From an uncultured Clostridia bacterium (GTDB lineage: Bacteria > Bacillota > Clostridia > UMGS1810): 64,000 nt of DNA. A program made the position numbers and the translations under genes. The stretch spans positions 93,856-157,855 of the forward strand of contig CAKSTI010000005.1 of NCBI GenBank assembly GCA_934500705.1. The letters are read 5' to 3'. Below, in pieces: positions 51,667 to 60,007 of this stretch. The first letter of the stretch is position 1. The number at the start of each line of letters is the position of its first letter. The notes beneath the pieces are model-generated. The model was not told the origin of the DNA. It saw nothing but the letters and a program-made list of their open reading frames with translations, and did no database searches.

Positions 51667-53046
51667 TTATCTCTCGTCAATCGGTACATATTCCTTTGAG
51701 TTTCTGCAAAGGCTCTTGTACGCCGGGCGGATTATTCTGTTGCACGAAAGGATTTCCTCCATTCTGTGTGCGCACCAGCCGGCAGTCCTCGAAATTGCAA
51801 AGAGGGGAGTATACATCTCCGGCGGAATGTTGAGCATTTTATACACAAATCCGGAGTAGAAGTCCACGTTTGCGCAAATCATTTTTTTGTCCTTCTTGAC
51901 ATCGGCAAATACTATTGGTGCGAGTCTTTCAACCGTGTTATACAGTTTGAATTCCTCCTCGTGACCGGTAAGATTCGAGAGCTTTGCCGCTTTCTTTTTA
52001 AGTATTACCGTTCTCGGGTCGGACAGGGTGTATACTGCGTGACCCATACCGTATATCAGACCGCTGCGGTCGTTTGCCTGTTTGTTTACTATCTTTTTAA
52101 GATATGCGTACACCTCGTCGTCGTTGTCCCAGTTCTGCACGTTTTTCATAATATTGCCCATCATTCGCATTACCTGTGCGTTTGCACCGCCGTGCTTGGG
52201 GCCTTTGAGCGAGCAGATGGCACTGCCGATGGCGCTGTATGTGTCCGTGCCGGAGGACGAGAGCACACGGCAGGTAAATGTACTGTTGTTTCCGCCGCCG
52301 TGCTCTGCGTGGAGCATCAGAGCGGTGTCGAGAATTTCGGCGTCAAACTCGGTAAACTGCTTGTTTTTGGAGAGCATTCTGAGAAGGTTCTCCGCAATGG
52401 AAAGTTCGCTCTTGGGCTGGTGCAGAATAAGGCTCTTGTTGTCAAAATAGTGCACCTTTGCGCTGTAACCGTATGCGGCAATCATAGGTATTCTTGCAAG
52501 CAGCTGAATGGACTGTCTCAAAATATTTTCAACCGAGCAGTCGTCGGGGTTGTCGTCGTATGAGTATAGGGAGAGTACGCTCCTTGCCATTTTGTTCATT
52601 ATGTCACGGCTCGGCGACTTTAAAATCATATCCTCGGTAAACGACGGCGGCAGCTCTCTGCTGTGCGCCAGAAAAGTGCAGAACTCCGTAAGCTCGTCCT
52701 TGGTGGGGAGCTTGCCGAAAAGCAAAAGATAGCTGATTTCCTCAAATCCGTAGCGGTTGTTTATGCCGTAGTTTTCGGTAAGGTCGTTAATGTCGTATCC
52801 ACGGTACGAAAGCCTGCCGTCTATGGCGGTTTTCTCGTTTTCACTCACGACGTAGCCGTGCACCTCGCTGATGTTGGTAAGTCCGGCGAGAACGCCCGAA
52901 CCGTCACGGTTTCTAAGACCTCTTTTAACGTGATATGCGCCGTATTCATCGCTGTCTATATTGTAGTATTCAAGCGCCTTGCCGCACATATCTTTAAACG
53001 CCGCTTTGTCGTTTTCATCATATAATATATCGTTTGAGTTATCCAC
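51667..53046 (-). CDS. Citrate synthase
   Basis: 459 residues. Family signatures: GRLSYRGYDINDLTENYG, LMLHAEHGGGNNSTFTCRVL (catalytic histidine), LKGPKHGGANAQVMRMM and the later GLIYGMGHAVYTLSDPR. It condenses oxaloacetate and acetyl-CoA. GTG 53046 is chosen because GGAGG lies 7 bases upstream; the in-frame ATG 53064 would put that site inside the coding region. It resembles the long clostridial citrate synthases, has its own promoter, and no other Krebs-cycle gene is adjacent. Confidence 0.93.
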   Translation of the reverse strand: MDNSNDILYDENDKAAFKDMCGKALEYYNIDSDEYGAYHVKRGLRNRDGSGVLAGLTNISEVHGYVVSENEKTAIDGRLSYRGYDINDLTENYGINNRYGFEEISYLLLFGKLPTKDELTEFCTFLAHSRELPPSFTEDMILKSPSRDIMNKMARSVLSLYSYDDNPDDCSVENILRQSIQLLARIPMIAAYGYSAKVHYFDNKSLILHQPKSELSIAENLLRMLSKNKQFTEFDAEILDTALMLHAEHGGGNNSTFTCRVLSSSGTDTYSAIGSAICSLKGPKHGGANAQVMRMMGNIMKNVQNWDNDDEVYAYLKKIVNKQANDRSGLIYGMGHAVYTLSDPRTVILKKKAAKLSNLTGHEEEFKLYNTVERLAPIVFADVKKDKKMICANVDFYSGFVYKMLNIPPEMYTPLFAISRTAGWCAHRMEEILSCNRIIRPAYKSLCRNSKEYVPIDER

Positions 53047-53078
53047 GAAAAAACCTCCTGCCATTAATATTACACCAA

Positions 53079-53107
53079 ATTATAACATTATATCGTCTTT
53101 TTTTCAA
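53079..53107 (-). promoter_or_regulatory. Sigma-A promoter of citrate synthase
   Basis: On the minus strand TTGAAA (53107-53102), 17 bases, TATAAT (53084-53079), about 33 bases before the GTG start. Confidence 0.75.
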
Positions 53108-53126
53108 TTAATTTGTGATGTCGGTT

Positions 53127-53153
53127 ATAAAATTTGATAAAATTCCATATATT
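53127..53153 (+). promoter_or_regulatory. Candidate sigma-E promoter of spoIID
   Basis: ATA (53127-53129), 16 bases, CATATATT (53146-53153), close to the sigma-E pattern ATA-N15-17-CATACANT. In Bacillus subtilis spoIID is transcribed by sigma-E. Confidence 0.45.
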
Positions 53154-53208
53154 GATATGAACGTTGGTTGGGTTTTTGGATATTATACACATTAATTTGA
53201 GGTGCGTT

Positions 53209-54171
53209 TTGAAATATATATTTTCTTGGGTTGCATTTTTGCTTGTTTTGCTGTTTGTTATACCGCTCTCGCTCTCCGGTCTTTCCGGGGACGGAAAAGA
53301 CGAATATGACATAGCGGACGACAGCGAAAAAATAAGCGTTTTGTTAAAGGAAAGCGGAGAGAAAAAGACTATGACGCTAAACGAATATTTAGTCGGCGTC
53401 GTGGCGGCGGAAATGCCTGCAAGCTTTGAATACGAGGCGTTAAAGGCGCAGGCGGTTGCGGCGAGAACTTATGCCGTTTCCAAACTGAAAAGCGATAACG
53501 TAAAATCCGAACACAACGGTGCTGATATGTGCTCGGACTTTGCACATTGCCAGGCGTATATATCCCAAAAAACGGCGGCGAAAAACTGGGGCAAAAATGC
53601 AAGTGAGTATCTCAAAAAATGCAAAAATGCCGTAAACGAAACCTCCGGCGAGATTATGGAGTACGACGGACAACCCATAAAGGCGGTTTTTCATTCGTCC
53701 AGTAGCGGAAAAACCGAAAACGCCCGTGACGTGTGGGGCGGCGACGTGCCGTACCTTGTCAGCGTCACAAGTCCCGGTGAGGAGGCGTGCCCGTCCCACG
53801 AGAGCGAGGTCAGCGTTCCGCTCGATGAATTTAAAGCCAAAGTCAGCGCAAAGTTTGCCCCCGACTTCTCCAAAGAGATAATCGGCAAAGCGAAATATAA
53901 CAAGAGCGGTTCGGTGCAGGGCATAAGTGTGGGCGGTGTGAGCATCAGGGGCACGCAGATGCGCTCGCTTTTTAACCTGCGCTCGGCGTGTTTCAAGGCG
54001 GAGGTTAAGGACGGCAAAGTTGTATTCAAGGTGACGGGCAACGGGCACGGCGTGGGAATGAGCCAGTACGGCGCAAACTACCTTGCCGCACACGGGTACG
54101 ACTGCGAAAAAATACTTAAAAAATACTACTCCGGGGCGTATCTTGTAAAATCGGACACAAAAAAACAATAA
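53209..54171 (+). CDS. spoIID: Stage II sporulation protein D
   Basis: 320 residues. One N-terminal membrane helix (WVAFLLVLLFVIPLSLSGL), then the SpoIID lytic transglycosylase domain: NEYLVGVVAAEMPASFEYEALKAQAVAARTYA with the conserved glutamate of AAEMP, and VTGNGHGVGMSQYGANYLA at the C-terminus. It degrades septal peptidoglycan during engulfment together with SpoIIP. TTG 53209 follows GAGGTG by 4 bases and gives a start just before the helix; the frame is open further upstream but would add an unlikely leader. Confidence 0.93.
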   Translation: MKYIFSWVAFLLVLLFVIPLSLSGLSGDGKDEYDIADDSEKISVLLKESGEKKTMTLNEYLVGVVAAEMPASFEYEALKAQAVAARTYAVSKLKSDNVKSEHNGADMCSDFAHCQAYISQKTAAKNWGKNASEYLKKCKNAVNETSGEIMEYDGQPIKAVFHSSSSGKTENARDVWGGDVPYLVSVTSPGEEACPSHESEVSVPLDEFKAKVSAKFAPDFSKEIIGKAKYNKSGSVQGISVGGVSIRGTQMRSLFNLRSACFKAEVKDGKVVFKVTGNGHGVGMSQYGANYLAAHGYDCEKILKKYYSGAYLVKSDTKKQ

Positions 54172-54225
54172 TGAGCACGCTATTTTACACATTTGTCAAA
54201 AACTGTGCGCAAATTGTCCAAAATG

Positions 54226-54254
54226 TTGACAAAAATGAGAAAATATTGTATAAT
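54226..54254 (+). promoter_or_regulatory. Sigma-A promoter of the mgtC-like gene
   Basis: TTGACA (54226-54231), exactly 17 bases, TATAAT (54249-54254): a perfect consensus about 78 bases before the start at 54332. Confidence 0.85.
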
Positions 54255-54331
54255 AAATACCAATAGAGGATATGTCGAAAATGATGAATTTCCGATGTGT
54301 CCCTTTTGTTGTTGATATGGGGGTAGAGATT

Positions 54332-55033
54332 ATGTCCGGATTCATAAAAGCATTTTTCGGCAACGATACCATAGCTATGAATATGGGGTTTCTTTTGCGT
54401 TTGCTCCTGGCGGTTATCTGCGGCGGAGCTATCGGCTACGAGAGGAAAAACCGTGGAAAAGAGGCGGGTATCAGAACACACAGCATAGTTGCGCTCAGTT
54501 CTGCGCTTATGATGCTCGTTTCTATGTACGGCTGTATGGAGGTAAAGAGACGCTTTGACGTGGACTTTGACTCGTCACGTATTGCGGCAAGCATTGTAAG
54601 CGGCGTCGGTTTTCTCGGTGCGGGCGTGATTTTTGTGCGCTCGTCGTCCATACGTGGTCTTACCACTGCGTCGGGCATATGGACAACGTCGGGAATAGGT
54701 ATGGCGCTCGGCAGCGGAATGTATTTTATAGGAATAACTTCCACCGTGGTGATAGTGCTGGTTCAGATAATCCTTCACAAAGACCTCAAATTTATGCACA
54801 TTTCCGTTGACCGTGAGTTTAACTTTGTGCTCGAAGACAGCGAGGAGGATATGAACTTTATAGTGGACACCCTTGCGGGATTTGACTTTATCATCACCAA
54901 TATGCAGTACGAACGCACTGAAGACGGACTTTTAAAGATGAGCATCGTTGCCACATCGGCGCAGGAGGTCGACCTCGTTCAGGTTATGAACATAATATAC
55001 AGAAACGGCAAAGTAAAATCGGCTGAATTTTAG
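54332..55033 (+). CDS. MgtC/SapB family membrane protein
   Basis: 233 residues. The MgtC domain (1-140) has four or five helices with the family patterns FLLRLLLAVICGGAIGYERK, GIRTHSIVALSSALMMLVS, RIAASIVSGVGFLGAGVI and GLTTASGIWTTSGIGMA. A cytoplasmic ACT-like domain follows (150-233). The family is associated with magnesium or membrane-potential homeostasis. The start at 54332 is chosen with GGGTAGAG upstream; an earlier in-frame ATG gives a non-conserved extension. Confidence 0.9.
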   Translation: MSGFIKAFFGNDTIAMNMGFLLRLLLAVICGGAIGYERKNRGKEAGIRTHSIVALSSALMMLVSMYGCMEVKRRFDVDFDSSRIAASIVSGVGFLGAGVIFVRSSSIRGLTTASGIWTTSGIGMALGSGMYFIGITSTVVIVLVQIILHKDLKFMHISVDREFNFVLEDSEEDMNFIVDTLAGFDFIITNMQYERTEDGLLKMSIVATSAQEVDLVQVMNIIYRNGKVKSAEF

Positions 55034-55068
55034 TTTTTATAAAAAAGTGACGAATGTGTAATTTTCTC

Positions 55069-55097
55069 TTGCAATTATGGGCAAAACATTATATAAT
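55069..55097 (+). promoter_or_regulatory. Sigma-A promoter of the DUF1858 gene
   Basis: TTGCAA (55069-55074), 17 bases, TATAAT (55092-55097), 32 bases upstream of the start codon. Confidence 0.8.
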
Positions 55098-55129
55098 AAG
55101 TCTATAAGAGATAAAAGGAGTGGTTTTTA

Positions 55130-55333
55130 ATGGCTACGGTTACAAAGGACACAATTATTATGGACGTACTCAGAATTGATGAGGGTACGGCTCCGTTCTT
55201 TTTTGAGATTGGTATGCACTGCCTCGGCTGTCCGTCAGCGAGCGGCGAGTCCATCGCAGAGGCTTGCGCAGTTCACGGTGTAGATGCCGACGAACTCGTT
55301 GCAAAGCTCAACGACTATCTTAAAGACAAATAA
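55130..55333 (+). CDS. DUF1858 domain protein
   Basis: 67 residues, a single DUF1858 (ScdA-N-like) domain: MDVLRIDEGTAPFFFEIGMH followed by CLGCPSASGESIAEACAVHG, with the CxxC pair of the family. The domain is linked to hybrid-cluster and iron-sulphur redox proteins, and to a redox disulphide role. AAAGGAG lies before the ATG and a terminator follows, so it is a one-gene unit. Confidence 0.9.
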   Translation: MATVTKDTIIMDVLRIDEGTAPFFFEIGMHCLGCPSASGESIAEACAVHGVDADELVAKLNDYLKDK

Positions 55334-55347
55334 TCAAAAGGCGTGTT

Positions 55348-55375
55348 CGGGCGGTGTTTTGCCGCCCGGCTTTTT
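55348..55375 (+). terminator. Intrinsic terminator after the DUF1858 gene
   Basis: CGGGCGG (55348-55354) and CCGCCCG (55362-55368), 7-base loop, then TTTTT. Confidence 0.85.
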
Positions 55376-55410
55376 GTGTGATAATTTATTGAAATATCGG
55401 AGGGGTACAT

Positions 55411-56682
55411 ATGCCTACAAAAGTTGTAATCGGCGCACAGTGGGGCGACGAGGGAAAAGGTAAGATAACGGATATTCTCGCAGGAGATGCGGACGTTGTT
55501 GTCCGTTCGTCCGGCGGTAACAACGCAGGTCACACCGTCGAGGCGGACGGCGTTCAGTATAAACTGCACCTTATGCCGTCAGGTATTATAAACAAAGGCA
55601 CTCTCTGCCTTATAGGCAACGGCGTTGTCGTTGACCCCAAGGTTCTCATCGGTGAGATAGATATGCTTACAGAAAAGGGCATTGACGTTTCGGGTCTGAG
55701 AATTGATTTGAGAGCGCACGTGATTATGCCGTACCACAGAGAGCTTGACAGCCTTGCTGAGGAGGCAAAGGGCGCTGATAAAATCGGCACTACCAAGAGC
55801 GGCATCGGCCCGTGCTATATGGACAAGGCGGAGCGTATCGGCATAAGAATTTGCGACCTTATGAATACAGAACTGTTCAGGAAAAAGGCACGTGCAAACA
55901 TTGAGCACAAGAATAAGATTATAACTCTTATCTACGGCGGCGAGGCTCTCGATGCGGACAAAATAATCGACGAGTACCTCGGTTATGCCGACAGACTCAG
56001 AAAATACACGGCGGACACAAGCGTTCTGCTATATAACGCTATCAAAGAAAATAAAAACGTTCTCTTTGAGGGCGCACAGGGAACGCTTTTGGACCTTGAC
56101 CTCGGTACATATCCCTTTGTTACATCGTCGCACCCGATTTCCGGCGGTGTCTGCACAGGCGCCGGCATAGGACCCACACTCATTGACGAGTGCATAGGCA
56201 TTGCAAAGGCGTATACAACGAGAGTTGGCAAAGGCCCGTTCCCGACGGAGCTTTTCGACGAGTCCGGCGACCTTATCAGGAACAAGGGCAACGAGTTCGG
56301 CACAACCACCGGCAGACCCAGACGTACGGGCTGGTTCGATGCGGTTATCGTTAAGTTTGCGGTAAGGACAAGCTCGCTCACTTCCATTGCGCTTAATAAA
56401 ATAGATACGCTTTCCGACATCGGAACGCTTAAAATCTGCGTAGGATATAATAAGAACGGCGAGTTTACGGACGAATTTCCGCCCAGCCTTGAAGAACTGG
56501 AACTCTGCGAGCCGGTATATGAGGAAATGCCGGGTTGGGAGGGTGATATTTCGTCCTGCAAGAGTTATGACGAACTTCCCGAAAACGCAAAGAAATACAT
56601 CGAACGCATTGAGCAGCTCATCGGCTGCAAGGTTTCAATGGTCGGCGTAGGACCGGAGCGCACACAGAATTTAATGAGGTAA
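55411..56682 (+). CDS. purA: Adenylosuccinate synthetase
   Basis: 423 residues. VVIGAQWGDEGKGKITDILA at the N-terminus is the GTP-binding signature, NNAGHTVEADGVQYKLHL follows, GIGPCYMDKAERIGIR carries the IMP site and TTTGRPRRTGWFDAVI lies near 300. It joins IMP and aspartate using GTP, the first step from IMP to AMP. GGAGGGG lies before the ATG. A hairpin without T-run (56689-56713) follows. Confidence 0.98.
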   Translation: MPTKVVIGAQWGDEGKGKITDILAGDADVVVRSSGGNNAGHTVEADGVQYKLHLMPSGIINKGTLCLIGNGVVVDPKVLIGEIDMLTEKGIDVSGLRIDLRAHVIMPYHRELDSLAEEAKGADKIGTTKSGIGPCYMDKAERIGIRICDLMNTELFRKKARANIEHKNKIITLIYGGEALDADKIIDEYLGYADRLRKYTADTSVLLYNAIKENKNVLFEGAQGTLLDLDLGTYPFVTSSHPISGGVCTGAGIGPTLIDECIGIAKAYTTRVGKGPFPTELFDESGDLIRNKGNEFGTTTGRPRRTGWFDAVIVKFAVRTSSLTSIALNKIDTLSDIGTLKICVGYNKNGEFTDEFPPSLEELELCEPVYEEMPGWEGDISSCKSYDELPENAKKYIERIEQLIGCKVSMVGVGPERTQNLMR

Positions 56683-56688
56683 TTAATT

Positions 56689-56713
56689 GGGGTGCCGTTA
56701 AAGACGACACCCC
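56689..56713 (+). terminator. Hairpin after purA
   Basis: GGGGTG.CGT and ACG.CACCCC pair with one internal mismatch around TAAAG. No T-run follows, so termination may be weak or factor-dependent. Confidence 0.45.
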
Positions 56714-56715
56714 AC

Positions 56716-56744
56716 TTGACTATTTGACAAAAATGTTATATAAT
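56716..56744 (+). promoter_or_regulatory. Sigma-A promoter of galT-galK
   Basis: TTGACT (56716-56721), 17 bases, TATAAT (56739-56744), 61 bases before the galT start. A second TTGACA at 56724 is too close (9 bases) to serve this -10. Confidence 0.75.
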
Positions 56745-56805
56745 TGCATTTGGACGCTTGGAAAAATCAGGTGTCCGACACTGTGATACAGAGGAGATAA
56801 TTTTT

Positions 56806-57798
56806 ATGGCAGAACTTAGATTTAATCCGCTTATAAAGGATTGGGTGATGATTGCATCACACAGACAGAACAGACCGCAGATGCCAAAAGACTGGTGCCC
56901 GTTTTGCCCCAGTCCGGATAACGACAAAATAAAGGAAACTTACGACGTAATGGAGTACGATAACGATTTCCCGGCTCTTTCGCAAAATCCGCCCGTGCCG
57001 GACGATGTTGCGTCGGGTGTTTATAAAACAAAACCCGGCTACGGCAAGTGCGAGGTAATTCTCTACTCTCCGGAGCACACAACCACAATTCCGGAGCTTA
57101 CCGTATCGCATATCAAAAAGCTCGTTGATCTGTGGCAGAGCAGATTTATAGAGATTTCAAAAGACGAAAAAATCAAGTACGTGTTCATATTCGAGAACAG
57201 AGGCGAGGTTGTGGGCGTTACTATGCCGCACCCCCACGGACAGATTTACGGCTATTCGTACATACCCAAGAAAATCGAGCTTGAACTTGCATCGTCCAAG
57301 GAACATTTTGAGGAAACAGGCAGATGCCTCATATGTGATATGCTCAAAGAGGAAATTAACTTTAAACAGAGAGTGATTTTTGAAAACGAGCACTTTATGA
57401 CGTTTTTGCCGTTTTACAGCGAGTACCCCTACGGCGTGTACATTGCCGCAAAGAAGCATATGCAGAACTTAAAGCAGTTTTCCGAGGAGGAAAAGGCGTC
57501 GCTTGCAGACATTCTCAAAAGAACCGTCGGTATGTTCGACAGCCTCTTTGACTACAAATTCCCCTATATGATGTGTATGCACCAAGACCCGGTAAACAGC
57601 GGAGATTTCAGCGACTATTACCACTTCCACATAGAGTTTTTCCCGCCGATGCGCTCCAAGGATAAGCAAAAGTTTAACGCATCGAGCGAAACGGGCGTGT
57701 GGGCGCATTGCAATACCACCGCACCCGAGGCGGTTTCCGACGAACTTCGTGCGGCTTACGAAAAATTTATGAACAGCGATTTGGCTAAAAACTGGTAA
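56806..57798 (+). CDS. galT: Galactose-1-phosphate uridylyltransferase
   Basis: 330 residues. Family marks: RFNPLIKDWVMIASHRQNRP, the zinc-site CPFCPSPDN, FENRGEVVGVTMPHPHGQIYGY with the catalytic HxHxQ-type motif (HPHGQ), and HFHIEFFPPMRS. It exchanges UMP between UDP-glucose and galactose 1-phosphate in the Leloir pathway. GAGGAG lies before ATG 56806; the upstream frame extension has no ribosome site. galK follows after 13 bases. Confidence 0.96.
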   Translation: MAELRFNPLIKDWVMIASHRQNRPQMPKDWCPFCPSPDNDKIKETYDVMEYDNDFPALSQNPPVPDDVASGVYKTKPGYGKCEVILYSPEHTTTIPELTVSHIKKLVDLWQSRFIEISKDEKIKYVFIFENRGEVVGVTMPHPHGQIYGYSYIPKKIELELASSKEHFEETGRCLICDMLKEEINFKQRVIFENEHFMTFLPFYSEYPYGVYIAAKKHMQNLKQFSEEEKASLADILKRTVGMFDSLFDYKFPYMMCMHQDPVNSGDFSDYYHFHIEFFPPMRSKDKQKFNASSETGVWAHCNTTAPEAVSDELRAAYEKFMNSDLAKNW

Positions 57799-57811
57799 TC
57801 GGAGGTTGATT

Positions 57812-59002
57812 ATGGAAATTAATGCTATTATTGATGAATTTATAAAACTTTACGGCGGCGACAGGAGCGGCATCAGAATTTTTGAGTCCCCCGGACGTGT
57901 TAATATGATAGGCGAGCACACCGACTATAACGGCGGCTTTGTTTTCCCGGCGGCTCTCACTATGAAAAACACAATCGCTGTCCGCAAAAGGGACGACAAT
58001 ATTATAAGGCTTAAAGCCACCAGCCTTGATGTAATGGTTGAGGCGGACATAAATAAACTTGACTCATACCGTGATTTGGAGTGGGGCAACTATCAGCTCG
58101 GTGTTGCTTATATGATGCAGCAGGCAGGCTACGACATCGTCGGCTGCGATATGCTCTATGACGGCACCGTTCCTTACGGCAGCGGACTTTCGTCATCGGC
58201 GGCAATCGAGGTTTCCACGGCGCTTTGCTTTGCCAAATTCTCAAATGAGAAAAACGGCATCGACAAGGAAATTGATATGATAGAAATGGCAAAAATCGGT
58301 CAAAAGGCAGAAAATCAGTATTGCGGCGTAAATTGCGGAATTATGGATCAGTTTGCATCGGCAATGGGCAAAAAGGATCACGCAATATTCTTAAAGTGCG
58401 ACAACCTCACCTTTGACTACGCACCGCTTGTGCTTGACGGCAAAAAGATAATTCTCTCCAATACCAAGAAAAAGCACGCCCTCGGCGATTCCAAGTATAA
58501 CGAAAGACGCTCAGAGTGCGAAAAGGGATTTGAAATTCTCCACAGCGCAATGCCGGAGAAAAATTGCCTCGGCGAAATAAGCGTAAAGGAATTTGAGGCA
58601 AACAAGCACCTCATAAAAGATGAGGTTATCTTAAAAAGAATAAAGCACGTCATCTATGAGGACGAGAGAGTTTTGGAGTCCGTTGAGGCGCTCAAATGCG
58701 GCGATATTGCAAAGTTCGGACAGCTTATGAACCAATCGCACGACTCCTTGCAGTACGATTACGAAGTAACCGGTGACGAGCTTGATATTATGGTTGAAGA
58801 GGCAAGAAAAATCAAGGGCGTTGTCGGATCCCGAATGACAGGCGGCGGCTTTGGCGGCTGCACGGTGAGCATCGTGGACGACGGCAGTGTTGACGAGTTT
58901 ATCAAAACCGTCGGCGCAAATTACGAAAAGAGAACAGGCATCACCCCGGAATTTTACGTTTCCGAAATCGGCGACGGCGGACACGAGGTAACCGACTTTT
59001 AA
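57812..59002 (+). CDS. galK: Galactokinase
   Basis: 396 residues of the GHMP kinase family. FESPGRVNMIGEHTDYNGGFVFP is the galactokinase signature (key residues GRVNLIGEHTDY), GTVPYGSGLSSSAAIEV is the ATP-binding loop, and GSRMTGGGFGGCTVSIV is the third GHMP motif. It phosphorylates galactose with ATP. GGAGG lies 6 bases before ATG 57812. Co-transcribed with galT; no galE or galM gene is present in this window. Confidence 0.97.
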   Translation: MEINAIIDEFIKLYGGDRSGIRIFESPGRVNMIGEHTDYNGGFVFPAALTMKNTIAVRKRDDNIIRLKATSLDVMVEADINKLDSYRDLEWGNYQLGVAYMMQQAGYDIVGCDMLYDGTVPYGSGLSSSAAIEVSTALCFAKFSNEKNGIDKEIDMIEMAKIGQKAENQYCGVNCGIMDQFASAMGKKDHAIFLKCDNLTFDYAPLVLDGKKIILSNTKKKHALGDSKYNERRSECEKGFEILHSAMPEKNCLGEISVKEFEANKHLIKDEVILKRIKHVIYEDERVLESVEALKCGDIAKFGQLMNQSHDSLQYDYEVTGDELDIMVEEARKIKGVVGSRMTGGGFGGCTVSIVDDGSVDEFIKTVGANYEKRTGITPEFYVSEIGDGGHEVTDF

Positions 59003-59026
59003 CTTCATCGAAAGGGTATATGCTTT

Positions 59027-59605
59027 ATGGACATTATAGTAGCTACAAATAATCAGGGCAAGGTTAAGGAAATCAAAAACATTCTCTATCCCCACAACGT
59101 TATGAGCCAGAGCGAGATTGGCGTGGATATAGACGTTGAGGAGACCGGCGAAACTTTTGCGCAGAACGCCTTTTTAAAGGCTCGTGCGCTCAAAGGTCAT
59201 ACCGACTGCGCCATCATAGCGGACGACAGCGGACTTATGGTCGATTATTTAAACGGCGAGCCGGGCGTCTATTCGGCACGCTATGCCGGCGACAATACAA
59301 CTCCGGAGCAGGGAATGGACAAACTTTTAAAGAACCTTGACGGCGTTCCCTTTGAGGGCAGAAGCGCCCACTTTGTCACGGTTATAGCGCTCATTATGCC
59401 GGACGGCACGGAGTATAGCTTTGAGGGCAGATGCGACGGCTACATCACAAATATCAAAAAAGGCGAGAACGGCTTTGGATTTGACCCCATTTTCTACTAT
59501 CCGCCTCTCGGCAAGACATTTGCCGAGCTTACGGACGACGAAAAGAATTCCGTCAGCCACCGCAGTCACGCCATAGCAAAACTTGCGCAGTTTTTGGATA
59601 AATAA
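59027..59605 (+). CDS. rdgB: XTP/dITP diphosphatase
   Basis: 192 residues. HAM1/RdgB signatures: IIVATNNQGKVKEIK at the N-terminus, ETFAQNAFLKARA, ADDSGLMVDYLNGEPGVYSARYAG, GFGFDPIFYYPPLGKTFAEL and SVSHRSHAIAKL. It hydrolyses non-canonical purine triphosphates to keep them out of DNA. GAAAGGGT precedes the ATG. It lies 24 bases after galK. Confidence 0.96.
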   Translation: MDIIVATNNQGKVKEIKNILYPHNVMSQSEIGVDIDVEETGETFAQNAFLKARALKGHTDCAIIADDSGLMVDYLNGEPGVYSARYAGDNTTPEQGMDKLLKNLDGVPFEGRSAHFVTVIALIMPDGTEYSFEGRCDGYITNIKKGENGFGFDPIFYYPPLGKTFAELTDDEKNSVSHRSHAIAKLAQFLDK

Positions 59606-59668
59606 AATAAGTGTCACTTGCAAAAACAGACTTATTTCATTTAATAATTACAAAATTATAAAATTCCA

Positions 59669-59697
59669 TTGACAATTTTGCTTAATTGTGAGATAAT
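59669..59697 (+). promoter_or_regulatory. Sigma-A promoter of the lysine riboswitch transcript
   Basis: TTGACA (59669-59674), 17 bases, GATAAT (59692-59697). Transcription would begin about 59704, shortly before the riboswitch. Confidence 0.85.
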
Positions 59698-59737
59698 GTC
59701 CGCAAGATAAACGAAAAGTTAATATGTGAACTGACCA

Positions 59738-59908
59738 ACTAAGGTAGAGGTGCGGTGCTTATGATTACGGCAGCTTTTAACGATGGGCAATCGGAGCTGC
59801 AATAAAGGAAACACCGCCGAAATATACGGTTCATTGCCTGAGGGCCGTATGTTGGGTTGCAGCAGAATATGTTGCAGACTGTCACGAATGTGAAGCGCTA
59901 TCCGTAGT
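59738..59908 (+). ncRNA. Lysine riboswitch (L box)
   Basis: The conserved elements of the L box occur in order: the 5' side TAGAGGTGCGG at 59745, CACCGCCGAA near 59811, then TTGGGTTGCAG and GCAGACTGTCAC, and the closing GAAGCGCTATCC near 59892. The ends pair as P1 (ACTAAGGTAG with CTATCCGTAGT). The class binds lysine and lowers expression when lysine is plentiful. A terminator hairpin and T-run follow at 59935-59977, so control is by premature termination. Confidence 0.92.
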
Positions 59909-59934
59909 TTGATGTATTTGGGTTTTGTATTTGG

Positions 59935-59977
59935 AGCCGTGTACGTTTTGACTATGAGCGTTCACGGCTTTTTGTTT
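59935..59977 (+). terminator. Regulated terminator of the lysine riboswitch
   Basis: AGCCGTG (59935-59941) and CACGGCT (59963-59969) pair around a 21-base loop, which can extend by ACG/CGT, and run into TTTTTGTTT. It lies 31 bases before the start codon of the binding protein. Confidence 0.8.
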
Positions 59978-60007
59978 ACCAAATTTTACAAAAGGCGGTA
60001 GATTAGT

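Noticed and set aside
51766..52563. A 265-codon plus-strand frame opposite citrate synthase
   Set aside because: It is rich in Cys, Val and His, lacks a ribosome site, and lies wholly within a well-supported gene.
56724..56744. TTGACA close to TATAAT before galT
   Set aside because: The spacing is only 9 bases; the TTGACT 8 bases upstream gives the correct 17.
59605..59640. AAATAAGT/ACTTATTT inverted repeat as an rdgB terminator
   Set aside because: Only 8 A/T-rich pairs with a long loop and no T-run.
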